Assembly: GCA_963573305.1 (NCBI GenBank)
Contig: OY754329.1
Span: forward strand, 17,265,200-17,329,199
Origin: Pyrrhosoma nymphula
Taxonomy: Eukaryota; Arthropoda; Insecta; Odonata; Coenagrionidae
Reading direction: 5' to 3'
Length of the DNA stretch: 64,000 bases
Part shown: positions 22,940 to 35,167 of the stretch, in pieces
How positions within the stretch are numbered: position 1 is the stretch's first letter
Layout of the letters: the number at the start of each line of letters is the position of its first letter
Notes under the pieces: model-generated
The model's database searches: none
Seen by the model: the letters and a program-made list of their open reading frames with translations, nothing else
What the model was told of the DNA's origin: nothing
Program-made: the position numbers and the translations under genes

Positions 22940-25460
22940 GCTAGACGGCAATCGAGGTTCATTCGGTGGTGGGAGGCCTTTCCCAGCATTCCCCAGTGGC
23001 TTTCCATAAAAAATGTGATGCCCAGGAAATTATTCACCTTGGTTTGGCTGGACTTCTTCGGGGAAACCTGTCCCGTATTCGAAAATTTGATCGTAAACCG
23101 AGCGCTCTACACCCTGGAATAACTTGTTTGACCCTAATAGTAAAAGATATATTTCAATCGAATTCAGTTTTCAAAATCCGCTTCAGATTAATAATGGTGG
23201 TGAGCAGAAGGGGTGAACCGAGCATAATTAACATAAGAGCGGATATGAACGTGAGTATTGATGCACGGGCTCTTCCAATTCTTCATAGAAACTATTTACA
23301 CACTTATGTTTCCTCTAGAATTGCAAACTACTCGTAATTTAAATTCATATCCTCAGTATTTACATTAGAACGTACCTTGATGCTTCGCATATGTGTATGC
23401 ATATGCTGCTTTAATGAAACATATTGTAAGTGGTTTCGCGAGGTTATTTTTCTCATCCTAATACCAACATGTTTGTGGGGCCTGTATATAGCCCCGATTC
23501 ACCTTTTGTAACCCCAGTGACCCCTGAGTGAAGGTCAAGGGATGAAAATTTGGATCTGAAGACCTTGCCATTGATCTTGGCACCTTTTAAAACCTGTGAT
23601 TCGACAGGTTGGTAGAGGCAATTTGATTTTTGTCATTCCTGTGACCTTTGGCTGTGCTATTTCAGGGGTCACGGTTGCATTTTCGAACTTGACAGTTCTT
23701 TCATCGTATTTCTTGTGCCCAAAAGCCTAAAAATGGAAAGTTTTGCAAAGAAATTCCGACTTTTTTGTATTTCGAATAATTTAACACTGAAAGCCCATAA
23801 GGCAAAATTTGGATTTTTGGTTGGACCCCATTTATGGGGTCAAAAGTTCGTATTTACAAAATTTTGCTTGCACTCAACAAAACTTATGATCTTTTTCTAC
23901 CCAGGTACCAAATTTCATCCATGTGGCACGAAAGAAAGTGTCTGAAATTATAGGTTAGAAATGACACACGATCAATGGGACACTCTGTATAGCCAAAATC
24001 ATGAGTAGGCAGTAATAAAAATATCGGCTGTTTTTAGCTGTTGGACATAAACACAGGGAATTACCAAGTAAAAGCAGTAGAAGTGTAGAAGAAATACCTA
24101 TCCACGTAGGATTCAGCACTTGCTCCATGCTTGAAACTTGATACCAAACGCGCTCAGGGTGGAATTGATTTTATCGTCCCAGGGTGCGGGCAGTGTAATG
24201 CTCACATAGTGTCACCACCAAAACGCTTGAGAGAAGGAACGGGATTTCATGGGGAAAAATACGATCACGGAAGTCGAACCCAGGCTCACGGGATGTGAGA
24301 ATCCAATTGTAAACGGGGAGGAAATTCATTTCGCCTTTGAATTCGAGTACTAAAAAAAATTCTGCGATTCTTATCCGCATATCTGGATACAGCGTCTTCC
24401 TTACTCGAGAGGAAGAGGAAATGCAGGTTTGGGCGTTTTCCTCTCAGGTGCAAGCGGATAAAGAATGGTCTCTGGAAGGATAAGGATCGTGGTGGGGGGT
24501 GGAACAAGAGGGAAATGCACTGTGATTCGGAGATAATGCACCTTGCCTAGAGAGTTTTCCTTTCGCGTATTGCGCTCGGGGATTTTGAGACAGGAGATAT
24601 GTGGATGTCGCTCCAAAACTCTGTGTTGGGAGATGTTCAGCTGAATAAAGGTCCGGACTGGATCCTAATTCTATATTTCAAATAAAGCTATAGTAAATTT
24701 GCCACTCAAGATATCCATGCAGCCAGTAATGATCAGGGTGTACACTGTATAACACTGAGGCCCTACAGGTGATCGTCGCCATTTCTAAGTAAGCCATATC
24801 TCAACATCACTCTACCAGTCGCTGGATTTTATGCCGTCCAAAATTTGACGAACATGTCGTACCTGATTCTCCGGCTGAAAGAAAGCATATTTCCTTGGAC
24901 TATCTTTTTTATTTAAAGTCAACCATACAGGTTAACACGATTCATTCCCAAAGAATTTGAAAATGGTCGCTAATCCATCGTTTCCATTTGTGATTATCTG
25001 TAATTAGCACCTGAGGAGGTGATTCAAACCGTGTTGTCGTTCCCGATGGTCGGTGTAATGTTCTTGTGTTCTTGCTAATATTTTGAAATTGTATGCGTGT
25101 TCATATTCGTTAAACTTAGCAACATTTTCATTGTATGCAGTTATAATACAGTGTGAGAGGTATAGTTGCACAAGAAAGTAAATTCTATGGCAGTAGAAAG
25201 GCGTCTATTCATGACTAACACCGTGACTCTAATCACGCGAACGTGTCTCATATGTTTAATTTTGAAAGTGTTTCCCATTTATTTCTAACATATTGTTGAT
25301 CATGCTCTTGACTCTGAAAATACTCTTATAAAATAATCGTACAAATATTTAAACAAAATTGCTTCATTTAAGATACACGGCCAGTTAAAAATATTCAAAG
25401 AATTATAATTTCACTTACCTACTCTTAAGACAGAATGAGATTCGTATTCCTTACGCTGAA
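22940..25460. other. No gene recognised; possible old repeat 23470-24000
   Basis: 23470-23990 contains the inverted phrase ACCCCATTTATGGGGT and ends in GGGACACTCTGTATA, which resembles a terminal repeat of a Tc1/mariner-like element, but the opposite end was not found. 25010-25035 (ACCTGAGGAGGTGATTCAAACC) resembles a very degraded copy of the hammerhead-like motif described further right. Confidence 0.35.
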
Positions 25461-25463
25461 TGC

Positions 25464-26000
25464 TTAGATAGTTTGATCGAAAAACTGTTAATCTAGAATT
25501 TGATGAATTTGGCCTCGTTTCAAAGAAAAACCTATCATCTGTCCAATGTAATCAAAATATTAACCCCTTGAAAAACTACTTTTCGAGCTATTTGCCTGAA
25601 AATACAAGCTGTTTTACACGGGATAGACTACGGCTGTGCGCTCCAGAGGGAGAATATTGAAAAAATTACGGATTTATAACACCTAAATTTCGTCAAAAAC
25701 TAACGGTTTGTAGTCAGTATTGTAGTTTTTCATCTATTTATGAAAATTAATCCATTACTCACCGCAGTAATTTTTACATAAACCCAAAAACCTGCTGTTT
25801 TAAAGGCTTTTTAGCCGTACGGCGTGAAAAAATGAGTCAAGTTTGAGACTTAAGTAGATATATTTATTTAAATACTGAGAATTTTTGTCATAAATAACTA
25901 TATTTTTGCGCCATTAATGTTACAATATTTACTTCATACTTCGAAATTCGAAAATGGTTTCCATTATGACTAGGGAAATATCTCGCTCAAACTACCTTAA
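25464..26000 (-). mobile_element. Family X element, copy 3
   Basis: Right end CTCGCTCAAACTACC plus TTAA (25997-26000); left end TTAGATAGTTTGATCGA, slightly degraded. Internal CCGTACGGCGTGAAAAAATG block near 25817. Full-length, non-coding. Confidence 0.82.
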
Positions 26001-26004
26001 AAGG

Positions 26005-26558
26005 TGGAAGAGGTAAAGGGAATTAACCTGTAATATCTCACGAAAAAAATATTATTTTTTTTTAAATTATGCGAGGCATATTTCCAAGTGAGGAGAATGA
26101 CGGATCACATTTGAATGTCGAGACAAAGACCTCTCTCCATTGCGCACGCCTTCAGAGCAGCATCACGGAAGCGTGGAAGACGAGGGCAGGTGCATCGTGG
26201 CGACGAGAGTAAACGGCCGGGTCTGGCAGCCGATTCACGGGTGTGTCTGGCGCGAGAAAAAAAATAGAAGGTGGGTTAAAGAAAAGGAAAAAAAAGAATT
26301 GTGGAAGAAGAAAAAGCTCTGTTAGACAACAGACAGAGTCTGAGATATTAATGGAAGGGGAAGTTTTTCGTGCGGGCGGGTTTCGTGACCCACGGAGTAA
26401 GAACAATAAAAAAAAGGATTTTCGGGAAAAAACAAAAGGAGCAAAGAACGGTCTTCCCGTCCGCACACGGAATTGGCGGAAGGGAACAACACGTGGTCGT
26501 GGAGACGACCGACGATCTCCTGAGAGGGTGTGGGAACGACAGACACAACGGCGTGGGA
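26005..26558. other. GC-richer spacer, no gene recognised
   Basis: Overlapping short frames on both strands are compositional; none has recognisable motifs or splice context. Confidence 0.4.
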
Positions 26559-26559
26559 G

Positions 26560-27105
26560 AGAGAGAGAGTGATAGAGTGATAGAGTGATAGAGTGAAAGA
26601 GTGATAGATTTATAGAGTGATAGAGTGATAGAGAGATAGAGTGATAGAGATATAGAGTGATAGAGTGAGAGTGATAGAGTGAGAGTGATAGAGTGAGAGT
26701 GATAGAGTGAGAGTGATAGAGTGAGAGTGAGAGTGATAGAGTGAGAGTGATAGAGTGATAGAGAGATAGAGAGATAGAGAGATAGACAGAGAGATAGAGT
26801 GATAGAGTGATGGAGTGATAGAGAGATGGAGATAAAGAGAGATAGTGATAGAGTGAAAGAGTGATGGAGTGATACAGTGATAGAGGGATAGAGAGATAGA
26901 GGTATAGAGAGATAGAGTGATAGAGAGAGATAGAGAGAGATAGAGAGGGAGAGAGAAAGAGAGGGAGAGAGATAGAGAGGGAGAGAGATAGAGAGGGAGA
27001 GAGATAGAGCGCTAGAGAGATAGAGAGCTAGAGAGATAGAGATAGATAGAGAGAGATATAGAGAGAGAAATAGAGAGAGATAGGGAGAGAGAAGGGAGGG
27101 AGGGA
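26560..27105 (+). repeat. GATAGA/GAGTGATA microsatellite, ~0.55 kb
   Basis: Pure purine plus T tandem array built from GATAGAGT, GATAGAGA and GAGAGTGATAGAGT units. It shifts from GTGATAGA-rich on the left to GAGAGATAGAG-rich on the right, showing local expansion of variant units. Confidence 0.95.
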
Positions 27106-27422
27106 GTTAGTCGGTGGGAGGGAAGGGAGTTAGCCGGTGGAGGGCCCAGAGAGTGGGAGAGAGGGAGAGGAGGAAGAGATTAATCGTCTCGTCGAGGGAG
27201 AGGAGGCCGGAGGAGGCAAGAAGAAAAGGAAGCGAGCCTCCTCCTCCGCGAAGGTTGAAGACAGACACCCGCGGAGACGCCCACGCAACGAACACATCGT
27301 GTGAGTGATGGTGGCCGTCTGCGACGGTGTTCACGAGTTCGGGAATCTTTTTACGAACCACCTTTTTGTATGAGCGGCTCGAGTTCTTCCGGTGACCGAG
27401 TGTAGCCACCAGCTCTCGTGAC

Positions 27423-27515
27423 TTAAGGTAGTGTGAGCGAAATATCACTTCACCGAGAACTAGATGAATTTGATCTCTTTTTATAGAAAAAACTCTTTTT
27501 TTCCAATGATATGCA
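27423..27515 (-). mobile_element. Family X element, copy 4 (partial)
   Basis: Starts TTAAGGTAGTGTGAGCGA and follows the X consensus through the AATATCACTTCACC and TCCAATGATAT blocks, then diverges after ~27515. A weak similarity near 27665 (AGCTGTTTTATGTCAGATA) suggests an older diverged copy continues. Confidence 0.6.
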
Positions 27516-27519
27516 GTTC

Positions 27520-29035
27520 TTACTGATTCTTTGCTTTTTAATGGATGATTTTAATTCGCAAGATCAACTTAGTTGTTTGATAAACAAAAAATGGCCATAT
27601 CTTCGCGGTTGGAAGCAAATAAGTTGAATTATGTGTACTATTTTTTATTAATGTTTCCCTCTTATCAAAGTAGCTGTTTTATGTCAGATACCTTCAATGT
27701 GTAATTTGACATAATTTTTCCCGTTATTTTTCAATTCATTTTCCTACGAAGAAAACGTACTTGATTTAACATCCCTCAGTGCTTCGTGCCAACTGGATCT
27801 CTCCCGCGTGCCAACTCTCTTGCTAGCCTCGGGTACAACTGTCGTGACACAGACAGTGGAGTTGTGCTTGAAATATCATTTTTCGTCATGCTTCCCTCAT
27901 CGGTCTAGCACATGGAATTGATAAATAATTGGCAATCAGATTGAGGGGCCATCAGATCAACTCCACCAAAGACAAGAAATATTGATTTTTTTTGGTTTGG
28001 CCCTCAGGAGTAGCAAAGCTAATGCTTCCTTCCGTGAAACTGGTTTCCTTGCCTTAAACAATTCAGAAGTGGCGTTGTTCTAGGCAAGTGAACCTGAAAA
28101 TAATCGGCTAGAATGCGCGGTGAGTTATTGCACATTCTTTTGAATACTTGTGGTGGATTCTTTTCTACCAATCTCTAGCTGACAAATGGTGAAAACTGTA
28201 GCCATGAACTGTATCTGGTTATCATATGTTCCATGCATGCATATTAGGCATGGAACTTTGGTCTTGCAAAAATTAATTTATCTTTTCTCTCTGACGTACT
28301 CGTCTCATGAAATTGATGGATATGCTTAAGGTAAGTATTTCGATAATTTCTGATTAATTTCTTGTAAAGTGCCGCTTTATTTTTTCGCGATTATTTTTTC
28401 ATTTCGTTTATTTGTCACTGCAGCCCCTTCGCATTTTTTTTACTTAATGATGAATACTTTTCCGCCTCTATTCTGGCCATTTTAAGAATCCCCTTCTTTT
28501 ACTTACTTTGTTATTCTCCCTATTATCCTTCTCTTCCATTGTTCTACAACAGGGAGGAACGTAAGAGCAATCCATGGGCGGAATATCCCTTGTTTGTTTT
28601 TTTTTCCTGGGTCTGTTTTTGGAAGAGAATGTAGAAAAACGTTCCTTAATTGGGTGGGTCTATTTTTCGTATGGGGCCATTCAAGTACTATTACGTAAGA
28701 CGTTTTGGGGAGGGAGGGGGGTTGAGATTTCCTTAAGTTGTCTTACGTAGGGGTGAGGGGGTCCAAGACAATCTTACGTAAGATTTAAGTTACTTCCGAG
28801 ATCGTATTTTTATCAACTTGTTAAATTATTGTAAGACGAAAAATCTTACTTTGTAAGATTACCGCTGCGGTAGTACGCCTGAACTTATGCTAAACTATAA
28901 AAAAGTTTATGATCAATTTCTTGCGTTCATTTGTTTGGCGACATCGCATTTGTGAAGATCTAGTGTTTTGTGAGTCCCGCCTACTGTGAATCGCGAAATA
29001 TCGAAAATCGTTTTCGATATCTGACTAAAAATTCA
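27520..29035. other. No gene recognised; arthropod-type TTACGTAAG repeat at 28668-28800
   Basis: At 28668-28800 the phrases ATTACGTAAGACGTTTTGGGG, TGTCTTACGTAGGGG and ATCTTACGTAAGATT form an imperfect inverted set around a G-rich core, a transposon-derived repeat by appearance. The rest is featureless. Confidence 0.4.
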
Positions 29036-29040
29036 TTTTT

Positions 29041-29270
29041 TGTCGATTAATATCTGTTAATAATACCACTTTTATTTAATTATAAATAAAAGTGGTACTA
29101 TTAACAGATAAATAAAAATATATAGGTAATATTTAAATATATTTTATAATTAAATATATACATAAAATATATATATAAATAAATATATATAAAATATATT
29201 ATTTATTTATATATAATAAAAATATTTATATATAAAAGTGGTATTAGCAACAGATATTCATCGACAAACA
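29041..29270. repeat. Inverted terminal-repeat cluster related to the 35.5 kb palindrome
   Basis: ATATCTGTTAATAATACCAC (29050) is followed at once by its inverse (29082-29111), and a third inverse-oriented copy lies at 29233-29270. The same ATCTGTTACTAATACCACTT block bounds the palindrome at 35484-35889. Between the second and third copies is an AT microsatellite-like stretch. After the third copy an ATG at 29273 starts MEYHKVNYELVN, the same beginning as the frame that abuts the 35.5 kb palindrome. Confidence 0.65.
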
Positions 29271-29299
29271 TAATGGAATACCACAAAGTTAATTATGAA

Positions 29300-31580
29300 C
29301 TGGTGAATTTAAAAAATTCATACTTCTTCGTTTCTCTAAAGGGCCTATGATTTTGTAAAAATACATGAAAACATTTTAAAACTAGGGGTGGTAAGGTCAA
29401 TTTTCGCACACTAGGACATGGCCCATGGCCCATGTACAGTCCTCGCGAGAGCTTACGGCCTTTAGATGCGCAGAACAGAGGGGGTGAAATATGTGGGAGG
29501 GGTAAAGGAAAGGAACGGAGGGGAAAGTGAGTGCATGGCAGGCAGAATGACCAACATAGCGTCTCAGCGTAAAAATGTAATTCCGAGCCGTATTGGACAA
29601 TTCGACTCGTCGCGGTGCATGGAGCAGGTAGCCGACCCTTCCCCGCCATACCTCCGTTCCGCGCCCGGGGCTGTGGAATAGATGGTCTTACGCGATGACT
29701 CACAGCTGGGCATTTCAATTACTTTAAACGCATTAAAATTTATTCAACATTAATAAAAAATAACAAATATAGTCGTGATTCCGCTGAAACGCTGATTGAG
29801 TAGACACCAAACTTCGCGCAATTCCGTTGTTTTTCAGCAACGTTGCTAAAATTTTCAGCCGAGTGAAATTCTTTAATACAGATTTAAGACACAACATATC
29901 TTGAACGTAACTTTCTCGTCACGACGCTGAAATCGAAAAAAGCGGGCCAAAATTCAAAAAGTGACTTTTTAATGCCAGGAAGCTGAAAATTTGCATAAAT
30001 ATTCTGACAAGACCTGTGCATGCGATGACTCAAGACAGTTATCTTAGTACTCAAAAATTAACAATTTGCGTGAGGTCAAAGTTTCACAAATTTCGCAAAC
30101 ATGATCTACACTCAATTTTCTCTCGAAATCTTCAAAATCAAGCCCTTGCTAAACCTTTATAGGTTTTACATTGGAATAAAAAGTGAAAAATTAGATGAAA
30201 GAGTTTTTCATCTTTGTTTTAATCTAGTCTACTTACTTTTTGTCATTATTTACCAAAGTTTTAAAACAAAATGGCGGACCCTCATTTTTGAAATATGTGT
30301 AGAGAAATAGTTATTTGCATCTCCGAGCATCGCGAAGTAACTTAATTGGGGAAACTCTACAAAGCTTCCACAGTGCGAATCCGATGAGTTATGCTGCGAA
30401 CGTTTGCGACGCCGAATTTCACATCAGTTTTTCGATCGCGCGGTCGAGTCTGGTCCAACCCGCCGGCAAAGGGGAGTAAGGGGGCGCGGCAAGTGTGTGG
30501 AATAGATTGTAGCCGCATCCACTACGATATGGAGATTTTTGAGATATAAACATTGAAAAGAACCTCCATGTATTACAGTTTGTAGAAATCGCGGAAAAAA
30601 TTACGCATTTTATCACATGGGGTAGAGGTCTAGGAGGTACTGAAAGACTGCTTTCTTTGGGTGCACCGCAGGCGTTTCTCTTTTTACCGACTTGACATCG
30701 CCTACTGACGAAAAGGTACAATTTTAACGGAGACATCATTCATACCACACAGGATTATTGTCTCTTCGACGCCACCAACCCGCAGCTGGTGTCGCACGGC
30801 TGCAACTCCCCCGCCCCCTGCACGGCGGTTGGGCGTACTGCGAAGGGTCGTCGCCGTACGCCCGCATACGAAATTAGCACCGCGGAACGTTTTCGGCGAG
30901 TCTGGTGGGTGACGATCCCGATCCTTAATTATATTGGGTATTTTAAATGTCAGTGTCATTTTTAATTCAATGTCAGGGAGAAATACGGTGGAAGTAAATT
31001 ATTTGCTATACCCTTTTACATCAGGATTATGTGCGGAAACCACCATAGGTGGTCTTCATTGAAATATCGTGGAAATTTACCACTAGTTTTCTCATACAAA
31101 TATGAGACTATAGCTGGAAGTCAATCCATGAAATTGTTTCATAAAATTTTTAATGCGCAGCGATATTTCTCGTGATGTGCAGGCGTTATCCTTAGCCGTT
31201 TGAGAGAAGCGGCGAGCGCTGCACAGTGGTCGGAAAGGCCGGTCTGGCTGGAACAAATGTCTCAAGAGGGTTGTATTGCTTGCAAGTGAACCAAACGTTC
31301 ACAGAACATATGAAATGCTCTTTACAACATTTTACCATACGTTTCCCGACAACTGTGCCATTTCAGGGAGGGGTATGTGGAGGGGTAGGGGCGGAGAGTC
31401 AAGCGCGGAAATTTATCCTCTCTCCTAGAATTTACCTAATATGGGAAAGGATAAATTTATCTGAGAGAACAAATTTTTTTGATAAAAATATCTAAACATT
31501 TTGCTGATAAAAAAAAAAACTCCGAGATCTTTTAGTAGCAATCGGTGACAACTCAAGTCAGCCAGACATAGTTTGCGCAG
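29300..31580. other. No gene recognised
   Basis: A 141-codon minus-strand frame (29293-29718) and several shorter ones have no domain features. No transposon termini recognised apart from the preceding repeat. Confidence 0.4.
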
Positions 31581-31581
31581 A

Positions 31582-31770
31582 CATGACGAAATAATAACTT
31601 AGTAGGTAAATTCTACACTAAAAAGTTTATTTCCGACCTACGTTTCGACTGCTCAGCAGCCATTAACATGGTCAGCAGTCATTGCCTTGATAATGACTGC
31701 TGAACAGTCAAAACCTAGGTCGGAAATAGACGTTTTAGCATGGAATATACTGAGTCATTTTTTGTCATAT
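31582..31770. repeat. Palindromic repeat with hammerhead-like core (PLE terminal-repeat candidate)
   Basis: Arms 31582-31666 and 31690-31770 are inverted copies (phrases AGTTTATTTCCGACCTACG and TAGGTCGGAAATAGACGTTT). The right arm carries CTTGATAATGACTGCTGAAC followed by AGTCAAAAC, i.e. a degenerate CUGANGAU, a 5 bp GACUG/CAGUC hairpin, then AAAAC where GAAAC is expected; the left arm on the minus strand keeps GAAAC. Confidence 0.6.
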
Positions 31771-32280
31771 ACCTACATATGTAACGATGATCCAAAAAGT
31801 TACGCCTTCAACTATTTATATTAAAGTTTGCGTAAATCTTATTTCGATAAATATAGTAGCAGAGAATTTGAGAAGTGAACTGAACGAAAACAATCTCAAG
31901 AACCCGTAATTATGGGTACAACTGTGATCTTTCGATGGTAAATATCCATAATCAAGGATTTTTTACATTTATTGGACTAAAGCTGTACCTTTGTATGGAA
32001 CCTGCAAGCTGTACCTTTGTATGACTTTACCTGCAACCTTTGTATGGAACATTATGTTGCATGGAAGTGAGACCTGGACACTCGGGGTAGATGAGAAGAG
32101 AAGAGTAGAAGCGTTTGAATTATGGTGCTACCGCAGGATGTTGAAAATATCCTTGGTGGACAGAATAAAAAATGAAGAGGTGTTACAGAGAGTGGGAGAG
32201 AATAAGTGCCCACTCGATATGATGAAGAAACGTAAAGCAACTCTTATCGGGTATATTTTGAGTCAAGAAGGCTTTGTGAA

Positions 32281-32483
32281 GGCCGTTTTACACGAGGCAC
32301 TTAATTGGACAATCTGATGTATATATGTATGGATGTGCATTGAAAATTGCGTCGTTTAAAGCGGTGAATTGCAAGAATGTATGAACGACAGATGGGAAAA
32401 TAGCCCCTGCTCTAATTCCGTGCTCGCGTTCTCAAATTTCTGTGCATCAAATTGTGCATTTGAGTGCCTCGTGTAAAACGGCC
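32281..32483. mobile_element. 203 bp inverted-repeat miniature element inside the LINE
   Basis: Perfect inverted termini GGCCGTTTTACACGAGGCAC (32281-32300) and GTGCCTCGTGTAAAACGGCC (32464-32483); the flanks are TGAA and TTAA, consistent with a mutated TTAA duplication. Non-coding. It interrupts the LINE reading frame. Confidence 0.85.
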
Positions 32484-32588
32484 TTAAAGAACATGTTGGA
32501 GGGCTCAGTTGAGAAAAAACTGCAGAGGAAGGCCTAGACTGTCCTATGTGGAGCAGAGCGTGGAGGAGCTAGGTTGTCGTTCCTATGC

Positions 32589-33015
32589 AGAGTAGGGTCA
32601 ATTGCCCCCCAAAAACTCGGCGTATTCCTTTGTCATAGAGCTTAAATCCTATATTATTTTTTTGCGTTTTTGTTACTGAAGTTTTGGTTATTTTACTTAA
32701 AAATCCAATTAAATTTTATGTAAACTAAAACGTTCTTTAAAGCCTCAAGTTAAATGCGAATGTAAATCAAAATAAATTTGGAATTAGTCGAGACTTGGTG
32801 GTAATCTAAAAGGGAAATACGCATTTAGTAAAAACTTGCTCTTCTTAAAAGGCAAACTTTTGCTTCCAAACCACTTATGACACGCCATTTTGCACATAGC
32901 TTGTTACGAATTACCGAGACGAGATCCACGAGCCCCCCTTTTCCTGGGGGGTATTCCATACACCAAGAGACACTGGTGCCTCCCCCAGAACTTCTGGTCT
33001 GGAGCCGCCCCTGGT
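32589..33015. mobile_element. Second insertion in the LINE, hAT-like
   Basis: The left end TAGGGTCAATTGCCCCCC and right end GGAGCCGCCCCTG (inverse CAGGGGCGGCTCC) are weakly matched termini of the CAGGGGCGG type common in hAT elements. The flanks ATGCAGAG and TTGAAGAG match at 6 of 8 positions. The LINE coding sense is continuous if it is removed, which is the best evidence for an insertion. Confidence 0.45.
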
Positions 33016-33212
33016 TGAAGAGGCTGGCTCAGGAACGAAAAAAATGGAGGACTGCTGAGAATCTTAGTATTGTGTTCGAGATAGACTGGACTATATTTTA
33101 GCTGATCATACTTCGGTGTAGTACCAAGGGCTCACGAGGGCGGAGAGAACATGGAGCGAGGTAGTATGGCCTAAGGGCGATAGGCGAATGTTACGGCAGC
33201 GTTGCGCGGAGC

Positions 33213-33529
33213 CATGAATATACATATGGCTCTAAATCTTTGACTCCACTGTACGGGCAAAGGTGTTGCCTAGCTTTCCACAAAAGATAGGTCGCGCTGC
33301 AGTCGGCATGGTTCGCTTTTGTGTGTCAAAAATGGCCGATGTTAATAAGGAGGCCAATTCCGGTACCTTTATTTCCACTATCTCCATTTGAATCACGGCC
33401 TTTCCTCATTAGGATCACCTTCTCTGGAGTGGCGGCGGTACAATCTGATTGGTCCTGATTTTTCGGTGCATGCGGAATGTATGGTAACACCCACTGGGGG
33501 CAAGTTTAGGATCCAAATGTATATTCATG
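33213..33529 (+). mobile_element. Family Z hAT-type miniature element, copy 1
   Basis: 317 bp, ends CATGAATATACATATGG and TGTATATTCATG, flanked by a perfect 8 bp duplication CGCGGAGC (33205-33212 and 33530-33537). The body, including CGCTGCAGTCGGCATGGTTC, is shared with the copies at 37073 and 56377. Non-coding. Confidence 0.9.
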
Positions 33530-33539
33530 CGCGGAGCAC

Positions 33540-34190
33540 AGAGAGAGGGAGGGGGAGAAGAAAGAGGGGGATGACACGGAAGGGGAGAGGGGCCAGGGCA
33601 CCCCCTTTCATCCCATTCTGCTTCCTTGGGGGCGGACTAGTGCCCCGTTTTCACTGCGCTCATCTTACGCCGGTTACTTTTGCAATGGAAACTCCAATTA
33701 GCGCCAACCGCGGTTGGATTTCAAACCACGGTTGGCTGACGCGCATCAGCCGGTAACGCATGTCAAAAATATTGTAGTGGAAACGCTAGTTCCCTGCACA
33801 TGTAAACAATTGACGAATGTATTTCACACTTGGGTACGCCGCAGACGGATCCAGTTGCGATAGAGCCTTAAATAAATGTCTAAAAGAAGCACAATTGTAG
33901 CCTCCTGTTATCTCAAATAGATTGTTATGAATTTGGGTCTGTAAACGATACTCTTTCGTTGTTCAACTTTTTAACCTCCCCCAACTTTGCTTCCCAGCAG
34001 GGGTGCGTTCCGTTTCTCACACCAATCACATCGATGAGCTCCAAGTCGTTACATTTCACGCATCGGGCCGTTTCGAAGCGAGCTCCTCGAGGCCCCGCAA
34101 CGAGCACTATGTGCGCTCCAAGCGCTCCTCCCAAAAACTGGTGCAGTTGATGCGATGACGTTTTTCGTTTTTTTAAGAAGCATCTATGGT
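33540..34190. other. No gene recognised
   Basis: Short frames only. Phrases such as GTTTTCACTGCGCTCATC (33649) and GGTGCGTTCCGTTTC (34011) look like transposon ends, but partners were not found. Confidence 0.35.
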
Positions 34191-34196
34191 GACCTC

Positions 34197-34481
34197 CAAT
34201 GAGGTTAAAATAAAATGGAGGAGGCGAGACCGTAAACGCTCATGAGCGAAAGTGAAGCAGGAATAGGGGTGCTTGGGAAGGATTTTGAGCCGAGTAGGTG
34301 TGGCAAAACCAGTCACGAAACATCGCTTTGCTTGTGGTTTTTAACTTAGATTTGACGAAAATCGAACGCGACCGCCGGACACGTAATCCAGAGGAAGGTC
34401 TAAACTTTGCCAACTGCAATGGCGGAATTGGCTTCAAGAATCAAGTGGTATGTCGCCTCCATTTCTTTTCTAACCTCCTTG
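34197..34481 (+). mobile_element. Family Y hAT-type miniature element, copy 2
   Basis: 285 bp, ends CAATGAGGTTA and TAACCTCCTTG, flanked by a perfect 8 bp duplication GTGACCTC (34189-34196 and 34482-34489). Confidence 0.9.
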
Positions 34482-34489
34482 GTGACCTC

Positions 34490-35160
34490 AGAGTAACTCT
34501 GAGATGGTGACCATGAATTCCGTCAACGTAATTTTAGCTAATGACGATGATGAAATAGACCTTTTTTAAAAATTGACTACTCCCCGTTTCGGATCCATTT
34601 TACATTAAATATTTTGCGGGGTGCACAATAATGGCTTTCTTTTCGTCGTACATTTTATATCCTTGACCTTTTTGAAGTTCTCTTTCGATTATCTTCTTTT
34701 CTCCGAAATGTTTGTCAACAAACCATGGCAACGCCTCACCGCCGTTATTCAAAAGTTGCCGCCCGCACCAAAGGGGTTCCGTTTCGATCGTTGCACCAAC
34801 CGCTTCAATGCGCTAAAATGAAACGGAACGCCTTTGGTTGAACTGAAGGCGCATCAAAGCAAATGAACAAGAGAAAGGAGATACATATCCAATATAAGTT
34901 GATTCATGTTCCTAAATAAGAGAATAGTGTTTTTCTTGACATTCCTGCGAAATTGCATGGCATTCAATTTTTCGACGAACAAAGTATCATCTTTTCGTCC
35001 GTCAACGAAAAGAACCCAACTTTTCTCAAGAGGTGTGAATTGATTTTTCAAGTCCGTCCTAACGCGGCTCTTGTCTCATCTTACTTTACACTTACTCTAC
35101 ACACTATGAACCACATATGATCAATCTGTGTCGGTTATCATCCCAACGTCTCGCAGAACA
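34490..35160. other. No gene recognised; small inverted repeat at 34769-34840
   Basis: CCAAAGGGGTTCCGTTTC (34769) and its near-perfect inverse (34823-34840) enclose 36 bp. A minus-strand frame 34854-35051 is unassigned; it lies downstream, in the minus sense, of the frame ending at 35168 and might belong to the same degraded element. Confidence 0.4.
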
Positions 35161-35167
35161 CTTGACG

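Larger units (their letters stand above)
32035..33100 (+). mobile_element. LINE polymerase C-terminal tail with two nested insertions
   Basis: The plus-strand frame 32052-32280 reads MLHGSETWTLGVDEKRR, then VEAFELWCYRRMLKIS, then VLQRVGENKCPLDMMKKRKA, the typical C-terminus of RTE-type LINE polymerases. It breaks at 32280 (GFVK), resumes at ~32488 as the NMLEGSVE...PRLSYVEQ-like part, breaks again at ~32588 (CRSYAE) and resumes at ~33016 as KRLAQERKKWRTA. The upstream catalytic domain is absent. The breaks coincide with two DNA elements. Confidence 0.72.

Noticed and set aside
26140..26588. Overlapping Arg/Lys-rich and Phe/Pro-rich frames
   Set aside because: Purine-rich composition; no motif, mutually overlapping on both strands.
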